Of a stretch of DNA of 64,000 nucleotides, positions 41,987 through 50,349 are shown piece after piece. The stretch is from Caulobacter sp. Lineage in GTDB: Bacteria > Pseudomonadota > Alphaproteobacteria > Caulobacterales > Caulobacteraceae. How positions within the stretch are numbered: position 1 is the first letter of the stretch; the number at the start of each line of letters is the position of its first letter. The notes beneath the pieces were generated by a model, which was not told the origin of the DNA, ran no database searches, and saw only the letters and a program-made list of their open reading frames with translations. The stretch lies in the NCBI GenBank assembly GCA_028291055.1, contig JAQGIP010000051.1, positions 62,001-126,000 on the forward strand, in the 5' to 3' direction. Position numbers and translations under genes: made by a program.

Positions 41987-42784
41987 ATGCCGCTGGATTT
42001 TACCGGACGCACCGCCGTCGTCTTCGGCGCCGAGGGCGACCTCGGCCGCGCCGTGGCGCGCCATCTGGAGGCGGGGGGCGCCGCCGTCTACGCCGACGGG
42101 CCGCAAACCCCGCTGAGCGAGCCGGCGACGCGCGACCTGGTCGAGCGGGCCATGGCCGAGCGCGGGGCGATCGACATCCTGGTCCATGCGCGGGAATCGG
42201 CGCCCGCCGGGGGCCTGGCGGCGACCTCCGACGCGGCTTTCGGCGAGGCGCTGCGCCGGCATGCGCACAGCGCGCTCTGGGCGTTGCAGGCGGCGCTGCC
42301 GCATATGCGCGAGGCCAACTACGGGCGCATCCTGGCCCTCGTTTCGGGCATCGGCGTCTATGGGGCGGAGCAGGACGTGGCCCATGCGGCGGCCCATGCC
42401 GGGGTCGCGGCCCTGACCCGCAGCGTGGCGCAAGGCAACCTCGACCGCCGCATCCGGGCCAACGTCCTGGCCCCGGTGGCGCTGACCACGGCGACCGCGG
42501 CCTTCTTCGACGAGCAGGCGCAGCTCGACCGCGCCCTGTTCGGCATCGGCGATGTGCTGGCCGCCGTGGGCCATCTCTGCCACGCCGACTGCGCGGCCAA
42601 CGGCGAGACCTTCAGCGCCGGCGGCGGGCGTTTCGCGCAGCTGTTCACCGGCGCGACCCTGGGAATATTCGACCCGACACTGACGGACGGCGGCTTCGGC
42701 GCGGCGTTGGAGAAAATCCGGGACGCCCGCGCTCACATCGCCCCTCGCGGCGTCGCCGACGAACTGGTCACGGTCGCCGTCTAG
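41987..42784 (+). CDS. SDR-fold protein lacking the catalytic Tyr and Lys
   Basis: The 265-residue Rossmann protein aligns with classical SDRs: FGAEGDLGRAVARHL (altered glycine motif), then RILALVSGIGVYG with Ser120. However, the segment where YxxxK should be reads VAHAAAHAG, placing His133 and His137 at the Tyr and Lys positions. The nucleotide site is also atypical (EGDLG instead of SGIG). A standard dehydrogenase reaction is therefore unlikely. It may be a structural or regulatory partner, or use His-based chemistry. It follows the BVMO gene by five bases and its stop overlaps that of the CoA-transferase in a shared CTAG. Confidence 0.8.
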   Translation: MPLDFTGRTAVVFGAEGDLGRAVARHLEAGGAAVYADGPQTPLSEPATRDLVERAMAERGAIDILVHARESAPAGGLAATSDAAFGEALRRHAHSALWALQAALPHMREANYGRILALVSGIGVYGAEQDVAHAAAHAGVAALTRSVAQGNLDRRIRANVLAPVALTTATAAFFDEQAQLDRALFGIGDVLAAVGHLCHADCAANGETFSAGGGRFAQLFTGATLGIFDPTLTDGGFGAALEKIRDARAHIAPRGVADELVTVAV

Positions 42785-45030
42785 GCCGAAGGAGGTCGGT
42801 GGGCGGCGCCGCTGCGGCTCGCGGCGTCCAGTTCAGCCAACACCTCGGCGGTGTGTTGGTCCAGGGCGGGCGGCGGGCGGTCCAGCCGCGCCTGCAGGTC
42901 GCCGAAATCCCAGAAACGGCCCGGCTGCTCCAGGGCGCCATAGACCGGATGGTCGTAGCAGGCCCTCAGGCCGATGGCCCGGTTCTCGGCGGAGTCGAAG
43001 AAGGCGTCGCGCTGGCGTTCGCGGACGGGCGCGCAGGCCACCTGTGCGGCTGACAGCCGTTGCAGGGCTTCGGCCTGCGACAGGTCCCGGATCACGGCTT
43101 CGCAGGCGCCGGCGTCTCCCACGCCAAGCGCGGCGATCATCGCCGTCTGCCGCGCGGGGTCCGGCTCCGAGACGGCGATCCAGCCGTCGGCCGCCTGGTA
43201 GATCCGTTCGAAGGGCCCAAGGCCCAACTGCAGGGAGTCGATTTCCGCCACCGGCGTCAGTGCGCCGCCGGGGAGGACGATGGCCTCGCTGACGGTGAGG
43301 ATTGTGGCGCCCAGCAGCGAGGCGGTGACCCTCTGCCCCTCTCCCGTCTGGTCGCGGCGGCGCAAGGCCAGCAGGGTCGCCTCGACCGAGGCCAGGGCGC
43401 AGAGGTGGTCGGTGAAGCCGAAGCGATGCCAGATCGGCGGGTTGTCGCGGCCCGCGCCGGCCAGCTCCCAGCCGCTCGACGACTGGAACATCTGGTCCAT
43501 GCCGGGCCAGTCTCGGCGCGGCCCCTCAGGCCCATAGGAGCTGACGTGGCAGTAGACGATGTTCGGATTGATCCGGCGCAGGGTCTCGTAGTCGATGCCC
43601 AGCTTCACGGCGGCGGGCATGCGCAGGTTGTGGTGCACGACGTCGGCCCATTCCACCAGCCGCGCCAGGGTCTGGCGCGAGGCCGGGTCCTTCAGCTGTA
43701 GCGACATCGCCCGCTTGCCGCGCTGGCAGCCGACGAAGTTGCCTTCGAGGATGCGCATCATCTCGCCTTCCGGCGGCTCGACCTTGATCACCTCGGCCCC
43801 CAGGTCGGCCAGCAGCATGGTCGCCAGCGGCCCCGCCAGAGCCGCGCCCAGGTCCAGCACCTTCACGCCGGCCAACGGCGCGCCGCCCACGGACTTGGCG
43901 GCCGGGGGCGCCTTGGCCGCCCAGGTCTCGCCCAGCACCGCCCGGGTGTCCGCGCCCAGCGGCCGGCAGCCGACCGGCGCGCGCGGCGGCGGGCTCACCG
44001 AGAAGGGCATGCCGGGTTGCAGCGTGGCGCCGAACAGGGGGTCATCGACCTGCGCCACATAGCCGTTCGCCCGCGCCTGTTCGTCCCCATAGAGGGCCCC
44101 GAAACGGAGCACCGGCTGCACCGGCACATCATGCGCCTGCAGGTGCTCGACCCAGGCGTCGCGGGAGCGGGTCTTCATCAGTTCGCGCACGGCCCCGAAG
44201 TGGGAGAAGGGGATGCGGAAGGCGTCGCCGGCCGCCGCATCCGCCGCCTTCACCCAGACCTCGCCGCGCCGCGCGAATTCCTCCTGAATCCACGGCGCCT
44301 TGTCGCAGCCCATCATCACATGCAGCCATTCGCCGTCGGCGCACTGGAAGATGCTGACCTCCATGGCCTTGGGCAGGCCGCGCGCCAGCATCGCTGTCGG
44401 CCGTTCCGCGCGGTGCCAGTACATGGCCATGGGGACGAGCGCGCCCTGAAAGAGGCTGGTGTGGGCCGGGCCTGGACGGCCGCCCCGGTCGCGGTGGATC
44501 AGCCGGGCCAGCACGCCGATCGCGGCCAGGCTGGCGGCGTTCCAGCTGCCCAGCGGCAGGCGCAGATAGACGGGGCCGTCGCGGCGCACGGCGGCCTGTT
44601 CGTCGAGGATGCCGGCCTCGGCCAGCACGAGACTGTCGCGGGCGGGCGTCGCCTGGGCCGCGTGGCCGGTCGGAACGCCGGTGACCCCGCAGGCGATCAG
44701 ATGCGGATGGCGCTCGGCGAGGGCGACGTCGTCGAGGCCCAGGGCCAGAGCTTCGGCCTGGGTATGGCTGTGGAACAGCACATCGGCGCCGGCCAGCAGG
44801 CGGTGCAGGGCCTCGGCGTCGGTGGGCAGGTCGAGCGTGATGCTGCGCTTGCTGCGGTTCCAGACATGGAAGCCGGGCTGGCCGCGCTGGGGGTCGCCGG
44901 CGGGCGGTTCGACCTTGACCACCTCGGCGCCCATCTCGGCCAGAACCATGGCCGCCACGGGGCCCGCGATGCCCTGGGCCATGTCGATGATCCGCAGATC
45001 GGAAAGCACTTGGTCGCGCACGCCGCACAT
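42781..45030 (-). CDS. Double-domain CaiB/BaiF CoA-transferase, second
   Basis: The 749-residue protein has two CoA-transferase domains: the first from LSDLRIIDMAQGIAGPVAAM, the second from about residue 380 with PLAGVKVLDLGAALAGPLAT. Candidate acyl-enzyme Asp residues remain in both (ARDSLVLAEAG and GMDQMFQSSSG). ATG 45030 is preceded by GGAGG with no spacer, so GTG 45021 may be the real start. It is distinct in sequence from the enzyme at 12951 but has the same duplicated plan. It is divergent from the MFS-TetR operon, with an operator-like palindrome between them that differs from the 18-bp consensus. Confidence 0.92.
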   Translation of the reverse strand: MCGVRDQVLSDLRIIDMAQGIAGPVAAMVLAEMGAEVVKVEPPAGDPQRGQPGFHVWNRSKRSITLDLPTDAEALHRLLAGADVLFHSHTQAEALALGLDDVALAERHPHLIACGVTGVPTGHAAQATPARDSLVLAEAGILDEQAAVRRDGPVYLRLPLGSWNAASLAAIGVLARLIHRDRGGRPGPAHTSLFQGALVPMAMYWHRAERPTAMLARGLPKAMEVSIFQCADGEWLHVMMGCDKAPWIQEEFARRGEVWVKAADAAAGDAFRIPFSHFGAVRELMKTRSRDAWVEHLQAHDVPVQPVLRFGALYGDEQARANGYVAQVDDPLFGATLQPGMPFSVSPPPRAPVGCRPLGADTRAVLGETWAAKAPPAAKSVGGAPLAGVKVLDLGAALAGPLATMLLADLGAEVIKVEPPEGEMMRILEGNFVGCQRGKRAMSLQLKDPASRQTLARLVEWADVVHHNLRMPAAVKLGIDYETLRRINPNIVYCHVSSYGPEGPRRDWPGMDQMFQSSSGWELAGAGRDNPPIWHRFGFTDHLCALASVEATLLALRRRDQTGEGQRVTASLLGATILTVSEAIVLPGGALTPVAEIDSLQLGLGPFERIYQAADGWIAVSEPDPARQTAMIAALGVGDAGACEAVIRDLSQAEALQRLSAAQVACAPVRERQRDAFFDSAENRAIGLRACYDHPVYGALEQPGRFWDFGDLQARLDRPPPALDQHTAEVLAELDAASRSGAAHRPPSA

Positions 45031-45111
45031 CCTCCACACGCCCGCGTCTTGAGGCGCGGGTCTCCTTCGATGACCCACTATCGATCACACAAGCGGCTTG
45101 CGCATCAACAA

Positions 45112-45129
45112 ACTTACCGTTCAGTATGT
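45112..45129. promoter_or_regulatory. TetR-type palindrome of a different class
   Basis: ACTTACCGTTCAGTATGT has inverted TTACCG/CAGTAT-like arms, a common alphaproteobacterial TetR operator shape. It lies between the divergent CoA-transferase and the MFS-TetR operon and is the natural target of the regulator at 46507. Confidence 0.45.
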
Positions 45130-45170
45130 GAACGGGACGAGGGGCGGATCAGCCTCCAGGAAACGCGCCG

Positions 45171-46484
45171 ATGCAGATGCAGCAAACCAAATGGTCACGG
45201 CTGAGGGGGTCGGCGGCGACCGCCCTGATCGTTGTCTCGGCCGCCAACCTGCTCAACTATTTCGACCGCTCGATCTTCAACCTGGTGCTGGAGCCGATCC
45301 GCCGGGAGTTCCACCTGACCAATACGCAGGTGGGCTTCCTGGCCGGCGGGTTCGCCCTGCTCTTCGCTATCGGCAGCCTGCCGATGGCCTGGGCGGCGGA
45401 CCGCTGGCGGCGGCTGAACGTCGTGGGTCTTTCGGTGGTGGTCTGGAGCCTGGCCACGGCGGCCTCGGGCCTGGCCGTCAGCTTCGCCTGGCTGTTCGTG
45501 GCCCGCGTCGGCGTCGGCGTCGGCGAGGCGGGCTGTCTTCCGGCCGGCACCTCCCTGATCGGCGACCACTATCCTCCGGCCAAGCGGGCCGGCGCCATGG
45601 CGGTCTACCAGGGGTCGGGCCTGCTGGGCTCGATGCTGGGCCTGATGATCGTCGGCGTGCTGGCCGAACGCCTGGGTTGGCGCATGGCGCTGATCACGGC
45701 CAGCCTGGCCGGCCTGCTGCTGGCCCCCTTCGCCCTGCTGCTGCGTGAGCCGGCCCGAGGCCGTTTCGACACCAAACAGGCCGGCGAGCAGCCCTGGCTC
45801 AGCGCGCTCGGCGTGCTCCTGCGCTCGCCCGTCTATCTGCTGCTGGTGGTGGCCATCACCTGGGTGTCGCTGGGCTTCACCAGCATCGGCGCCTGGGGCC
45901 CCAGCTTCTTCGTGCGCTCATTCCACCTGTCGCTGTCGACGGTCGGCCTGCTGTTCGGCCTGTCCTTCGGCCTCAGCGCGGCGGCGGGCACCTTCATCGG
46001 CGGCTATGCGACGTCCCGGCTGGCCGCGCGCAACCGCCGCTGGGAGTTCTGGGTCCCGGCCGGCGCCTACGCCCTGGCCGTGCCGCTCTATGAACTGGCC
46101 CTGCACGCGCCCACGCCCACCATCGCCTTCAGCTTCGTGGCCCTGGCCTCCTTCGCCGCCTTCCTGGGCTATGGCCCGACCATGTCGCTCTATCACGTGG
46201 TGGCGCCGCCCGCCGTTCGCGCCACCGCCGTCGCCATCGGCGCCTGCACCGCGGGCCTGATCGGCGCCTTCGGCGGGCCGGTGGCGATCGGCATGCTCAC
46301 CGACGCGCTCACGCCCAGCCTCGGCCCCAACGCTTTGCGGGGCGCGTTGAGCGTGCTTATGCTGGGCTTCCTCATTCCCGCCGTGCTCTACGCCCTGGCC
46401 GGGCGGATGGCGTTCGGCGGCATGAAGGCCGGGCGGCCGGACGACCTCGAACCGGCGGCCGTCAAGCCGGCGCCGCTTGCCTGA
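45171..46484 (+). CDS. MFS transporter, spinster-like, second
   Basis: The 437-residue carrier shares hallmarks with the one at 23403: NLLNYFDRSIFNLVLEPIRR, GFLAGGFALLFAIGSLPMAW and ARVGVGVGEAGCLPAGTSL. About 12 membrane segments are visible. AGGAAA lies upstream of ATG 45171. It heads an operon with the TetR regulator at 46507 and is divergent from the double CoA-transferase. It probably imports the acid that the CoA-transferase activates. Confidence 0.9.
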   Translation: MQMQQTKWSRLRGSAATALIVVSAANLLNYFDRSIFNLVLEPIRREFHLTNTQVGFLAGGFALLFAIGSLPMAWAADRWRRLNVVGLSVVVWSLATAASGLAVSFAWLFVARVGVGVGEAGCLPAGTSLIGDHYPPAKRAGAMAVYQGSGLLGSMLGLMIVGVLAERLGWRMALITASLAGLLLAPFALLLREPARGRFDTKQAGEQPWLSALGVLLRSPVYLLLVVAITWVSLGFTSIGAWGPSFFVRSFHLSLSTVGLLFGLSFGLSAAAGTFIGGYATSRLAARNRRWEFWVPAGAYALAVPLYELALHAPTPTIAFSFVALASFAAFLGYGPTMSLYHVVAPPAVRATAVAIGACTAGLIGAFGGPVAIGMLTDALTPSLGPNALRGALSVLMLGFLIPAVLYALAGRMAFGGMKAGRPDDLEPAAVKPAPLA

Positions 46485-46506
46485 GCCCGCCAGACCAAGG
46501 GAAGAC

Positions 46507-47151
46507 GTGACCGCCCTGCCCGACCGCCCGACCACCAAGAAGCAGCAGCGTCAGGCCAGCGTCCGGCGCATCCTCGACGCGGCGCTGAACGGCATTCTCG
46601 GGCGCGGCTATCGCTCCACGACCGTGGAGGACATCGCCGCCGAAGCGGGGCTGACCAAGGGCGCCATCTACTTCTATTTCGAGAACAAGACGGCGGTGTT
46701 CCTGGCCCTGCTGGACGAGATCGAGACCCTGATCATGGGCAGCCTGGAGGCGCGGCTGGCGGCGGCCGGCGGCTCGCCGCTCAGCCAGCTGGTGGCGGTG
46801 ATCCACAATCAGGGGGCCCTGGCGGAAAACCACTCACGCGAACTGATCGTCTTCACCATCGCCATGGCGGAGTTCGCCGGGGTCGACGACCCGATCGAGC
46901 GGCGGCTGCAGCAGATCTATGGCCGCCTGTGCGACACCATCGAGGGGATCATGGTCCGGGGCCAGGCGTCGGGCGATTTCCACGCCCATGTCGGCGCGCG
47001 GGAGTTCGCCTCCATCATCATGGCGCTGGAGCACGGCACGCTGTTGGAGTGGTATTTCCGCGGCCGAAGCCTGGATGGCCCGGAGCTGGTGCGCGCGGCG
47101 CGCACCCTTCTGCTGGACGGCGTGATGCGCCGCCCCGCCCCGACGGATTGA
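46507..47151 (+). CDS. TetR/AcrR-family transcriptional regulator, third
   Basis: The 214-residue regulator has a helix-turn-helix VEDIAAEAGLTKGAIYFYF followed by a helical sensor domain (MAEFAGVDDPIERRLQQIYG). GTG 46507 is chosen because AAGGGA lies five bases upstream; TTG 46477 would overlap the MFS stop and lacks a site. It forms an operon with the spinster-like carrier and likely controls its own promoter and the divergent CoA-transferase through the palindrome at 45112. Confidence 0.9.
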   Translation: MTALPDRPTTKKQQRQASVRRILDAALNGILGRGYRSTTVEDIAAEAGLTKGAIYFYFENKTAVFLALLDEIETLIMGSLEARLAAAGGSPLSQLVAVIHNQGALAENHSRELIVFTIAMAEFAGVDDPIERRLQQIYGRLCDTIEGIMVRGQASGDFHAHVGAREFASIIMALEHGTLLEWYFRGRSLDGPELVRAARTLLLDGVMRRPAPTD

Positions 47152-47251
47152 TCGGTCCCCCGGACGGCCGATGCGGCGTGTCATGAGAGGCCGCTGCTGC
47201 TATAGCCGTGCAACGCGGCGCGCGGCGCCGACGGGATTGAAGAGGTAGGCG

Positions 47252-47986
47252 TTGCTTCAGGTCAGGCGAAGAAGACCGCGTAGAGTCCTGAAGATGAGCG
47301 AGAGCGTGGCGCTGGAAATCCTGCGCGACATCGTCTCCTCCGGCAAGAAGGCCGGCGACCGTCTGCCTCTGGAATCGGAGATGCTGGTCCATTACGGCGT
47401 CAGCCGTCCGTCGCTGCGCGAGGCGCTGCGGCTGCTGGAGTTCCAGGGCCTGATCGCCATTCGCCCGGGCCCGGGATCGAGCACCATCGTCGGGCAGGCC
47501 ACCGCTCCAAACCTGGCCCGCATGCTGGTGCTCTATCTGCACCTGGCCAACGCCAGCTATGACGAACTGCTGTCCACCTGGCAGATGACCGAGCCGTTGC
47601 TGGCCCGGCTGGCCGCGCAGAACCCGGACCGCGAGGCGGTGCGCAAGGCCATGGCGCCCTTCCTGGCCGGGGTAAAGGCGTCGAGCGCCGAAAAGGACCG
47701 CAGCCAGGCCCTGCATTTCCACGACGTCGTGGCCGATCTGGCCAACAACAAGGTCCTGGCCCTGGTCTGCCATGGTGTCGGCTCCATCGCCGACGAGCAT
47801 CTGGTCGAAGAGGGCCACGTCCAGGTGCCGGCCGAGCTGATCAAGGACCACGCGCGCCTGGCCCAGGCCATCCATGACGGCAAGGCGGATGAGGCGGCCG
47901 AATATATGGCCGATCACATGGGCCGCGTCGTCGCCGCCTTCCGCAAGCGCTGGCCCGACAGGGTCGGCGAGAAGAGCTGGATCTGA
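47252..47986 (+). CDS. GntR-family regulator, FCD type
   Basis: The 244-residue protein has a winged helix-turn-helix (GDRLPLESEMLVHYGVSRPS, then LREALRLLEFQGLIAIRPG) and an FCD all-helical sensor with metal-binding His candidates (SQALHFHDVVADLANN and MADHMGRVV). TTG 47252 is chosen since GAGG sits six bases upstream and the N-terminal RRRRPRRVLK segment matches the extended start of relatives; ATG 47294 is the alternative. It precedes the amidohydrolase gene, with a repeat between. The TAGATNATCTA-like palindromes at 48246, 56607 and 60670 are candidate targets. Confidence 0.9.
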   Translation: MLQVRRRRPRRVLKMSESVALEILRDIVSSGKKAGDRLPLESEMLVHYGVSRPSLREALRLLEFQGLIAIRPGPGSSTIVGQATAPNLARMLVLYLHLANASYDELLSTWQMTEPLLARLAAQNPDREAVRKAMAPFLAGVKASSAEKDRSQALHFHDVVADLANNKVLALVCHGVGSIADEHLVEEGHVQVPAELIKDHARLAQAIHDGKADEAAEYMADHMGRVVAAFRKRWPDRVGEKSWI

Positions 47987-48025
47987 CGGTCTGGGAACCG
48001 GGCTGCTCCAGCGGCCCCTCCCCCC

Positions 48026-48181
48026 CTCCGCTCATCCCGACGAAAGTCGGGACCCATGCGACCCATCCGGACGGGCCGCGGTGCTTGATGCAGTTCCCGG
48101 CGGCGCGATGGCGGCGACTTGGCCATCACGGACCTACCTGAAGCTCATTCTGGGTCCCGACTTTCGTCGGGATGAGCGGAG
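48026..48181. repeat. Intergenic hairpin-ended repeat, family 1, copy 3 (longest)
   Basis: It has the same CTCCGCTCATCCCGACGAAA and TTTCGTCGGGATGAGCGGAG ends, with about 100 bases between. Near-perfect internal pairing of GTCGGGACCCA with TGGGTCCCGAC extends each arm. Confidence 0.8.
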
Positions 48182-48244
48182 TCTATTTGAGCGCGGATGA
48201 TCACTCCCACCACCCAAAACCGCGTTGACCGCGCCGCTTAATCG

Positions 48245-48256
48245 TTAGATCATCTA
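48245..48256. promoter_or_regulatory. Candidate GntR operator, copy 1
   Basis: TTAGATCATCTA contains the perfect palindrome TAGATCATCTA (48246-48256), 44 bases upstream of the amidohydrolase start. Similar sequences occur at 56607 and 60670. Confidence 0.4.
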
Positions 48257-48300
48257 CAGGAAGTGGCCGGATAAGCCGCACCCACCTGGAGGAAATCGCG

Positions 48301-49479
48301 ATGACCGCCGCCCTGGCCCAGAAGTACAAGGTGATCGACACCGACACCCACATCATCGAGCCCTACGACCTGTGGACGTCGCGGATTTCGGTGAAGAAGT
48401 GGGGCGATCGGGTGCCCAACGTGAAGTGGGATCCGGTGGCGAAGGAAGACGCCTGGTACTTCAACAACAACCGCCTGGGCACCGCCGCCGGCGCCGCGAT
48501 GGCCGGCTGGCATGAGTTTCCGCCCAAGCATCCCCGCGAGTGGAAGGATGTGGCGGCCAGCGCCTGGAACGCCGAAGCCCGCCTGAAGAAGATGGACGAG
48601 TACGGCATCTACGCCCAGATCTTCTACCCCAACGTCGCCGGCTTCGGCGCGGGCCAGTATCTGGGCCTCGAGGACCCCGAGCTGATGATGCTCTGCGTCC
48701 AGGCCTACAACGACTGGGCCGTCGACTGGTCCAGCGCCGACAAGAAGCGCCTGATCCCCCAGGCCGCCATGCCCTTCTGGGACATGGACCTGTGCATCAA
48801 GGAAATGGAGCGCGCCGCCAAGATCGGCCACAAGGGCCTGATCCTGACCAGCGAGCCGCAGCACTTCGGCCAGCCCAAGCTCACCGACCCGCACTGGGAC
48901 CGCTTCTGGGCCGCCGCCCAGGACATGCAGCTGCCGATCAACTTCCACATCGGCTCGGGCGACATGTCCGACTACACCCTGATCCATGAGCGCAACGGCC
49001 AGCACGCGGCCTTCGCCTCCCTGCCGGTGCTGTTCACCCTGCAGAACTCCCGCGTCATCGCCCAGCTGGTCATGGGCGGCATCTGCCACATGTTCCCCAA
49101 GCTCAACTTCGTGTCTGTCGAGAGTGGTGTGGGCTGGCTGCCCTTCGCGCTCGATATGATGGACTGGATGTGGGTCAACGGCGGCGTGCGCCAGGAAAAC
49201 CCGGCCCTCGACCTGCTGCCCAGCGAGTATTTCAAGCGCCAGATCTACGGCTGCTTCTGGTTCGAACGCCGCACCCTGAAGTCGGCCATCGACCAGCTGG
49301 GCGCGGACAACATCCTCTATGAGTCCGACTTCCCCCACCCCACCAGCATGAGCCCGGGTCCGGCCTCGTCCGCCGTGGAGCCGAAGCAATACATCCAGGA
49401 AGTGCTGGCCGACTACCCGGCCGATGTCGTCGAGAAGATCCTCTACAGCAACGCTGCCAAGATCTACCATATCGACTAG
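48301..49479 (+). CDS. Amidohydrolase-2 (ACMSD-type) family protein
   Basis: The 392-residue metal hydrolase has KVIDTDTHIIEPYDLW with a TxH in place of HxH, NFHIGSGDMSD, a His in ICHMFPKLNFVSVESG and Asp in ILYESDFPHPTSM. The family includes decarboxylases and hydrolases of ring-derived acids such as ACMSD and resorcylate decarboxylase; many long members of this type sit in terpenoid or steroid clusters with no known substrate. GGAGGA lies at the right distance before ATG. It is followed by the DUF2889 gene. Confidence 0.87.
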   Translation: MTAALAQKYKVIDTDTHIIEPYDLWTSRISVKKWGDRVPNVKWDPVAKEDAWYFNNNRLGTAAGAAMAGWHEFPPKHPREWKDVAASAWNAEARLKKMDEYGIYAQIFYPNVAGFGAGQYLGLEDPELMMLCVQAYNDWAVDWSSADKKRLIPQAAMPFWDMDLCIKEMERAAKIGHKGLILTSEPQHFGQPKLTDPHWDRFWAAAQDMQLPINFHIGSGDMSDYTLIHERNGQHAAFASLPVLFTLQNSRVIAQLVMGGICHMFPKLNFVSVESGVGWLPFALDMMDWMWVNGGVRQENPALDLLPSEYFKRQIYGCFWFERRTLKSAIDQLGADNILYESDFPHPTSMSPGPASSAVEPKQYIQEVLADYPADVVEKILYSNAAKIYHID

Positions 49480-49546
49480 ACCGCCGGGTCAGGGTCCAGG
49501 CGCTCCCTCGCCTGGACCCGCACTCCCCCAAACCCGAGGCCACACG

Positions 49547-50326
49547 ATGACGATATTCCGGCGAAGCGTTCGCATCGCGGGCGCCCCCGGCGCCATCAGC
49601 GCCGACATGGAGGACGACTTCCACCGCTTCGGGGTCGACATGACCCATGACGGCGAGACCATCACCGCCGTCCAGGGCCGCGCGATCCGCACCCCCTGGA
49701 ATACCTGCAAGTTCGCGCCGGACGCGCTGCAAAATCTGGTGGGCCTGCCGCTCAGGGCCTGCGCCAGCGACTTCATCCGCCAGTCCAATCCCCGCGCCCA
49801 ATGCACCCACATGTATGAGCTGGCGGCGCTCGCCGGAGCCCACGCCCTGCGTGGTCAGCTCCAGGCCGACTATGCCGCCGAGGTCCCCATCGCCCTCGGC
49901 GACGACCCCACCCGCGTGACCCTGCATCGTAACGGCGAGATCCTGTTCGACTGGCAGGTCCGCCGTCCGTCCCAGCCCCACGGCGATGTGCATTCGCCGG
50001 AAAGGCTGGTCGGCGGCGACATCATCGTCTCGCCCGAGCCGTTCGCGGGCCGAGCCTTGCGCGACCTGATGGTCTGGGCGCGCGACGCGCTGACGCCCGA
50101 CCTGTTCGACGCCGTCTACATCTTCCGCCGTTCGATCGGCATCTCCGCCGGCCGACTCATGGACCTCGACGCCCCGGATGTGGACATCGCGGCGCTGCTT
50201 TTCAGCCGCAAGAGCGGCGACTGCTTCACCTTCCAGCCGGAAAAATTGGCGACCACGACGCGCACGCGCGGGTCGACCCTGGACTTCACCGCCCGGCCCG
50301 GGGCCCTGCTCCAGGACATCTCCTAG
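49547..50326 (+). CDS. DUF2889-domain protein
   Basis: The 259-residue protein starts MTIFRRSVRIAGAPGAISAD and continues with DDFHRFGVDMTHDGETI, RTPWNTCKFAPDALQNLVGL and QCTHMYELAALAGAHA. The last two match the DUF2889 pattern of a small beta domain with a CTHxxEL motif. No catalytic function is known. It lies 67 bases after the amidohydrolase and faces the SDR at 50350. Such proteins are often found beside catabolic clusters with ACMSD-type hydrolases and P450s. Confidence 0.75.
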   Translation: MTIFRRSVRIAGAPGAISADMEDDFHRFGVDMTHDGETITAVQGRAIRTPWNTCKFAPDALQNLVGLPLRACASDFIRQSNPRAQCTHMYELAALAGAHALRGQLQADYAAEVPIALGDDPTRVTLHRNGEILFDWQVRRPSQPHGDVHSPERLVGGDIIVSPEPFAGRALRDLMVWARDALTPDLFDAVYIFRRSIGISAGRLMDLDAPDVDIAALLFSRKSGDCFTFQPEKLATTTRTRGSTLDFTARPGALLQDIS

Positions 50327-50349
50327 CGCCCATGCGCCCGCACCCGGCC

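Larger units (their letters stand above)
47987..48300. other. 314-base intergenic region: repeat element and promoter
   Basis: Family 1 repeat copy 3 (48026-48181) fills half of it. The rest holds the palindrome at 48245 and an amidohydrolase ribosome site (GGAGGAA). No further gene is seen. Confidence 0.65.

Noticed and set aside
45112-45129. Inclusion of this palindrome in the 18-bp regulon
   Set aside because: It lacks the ACCGGT centre and the ATACC/GGTAT arms, so it more likely belongs to the third TetR.
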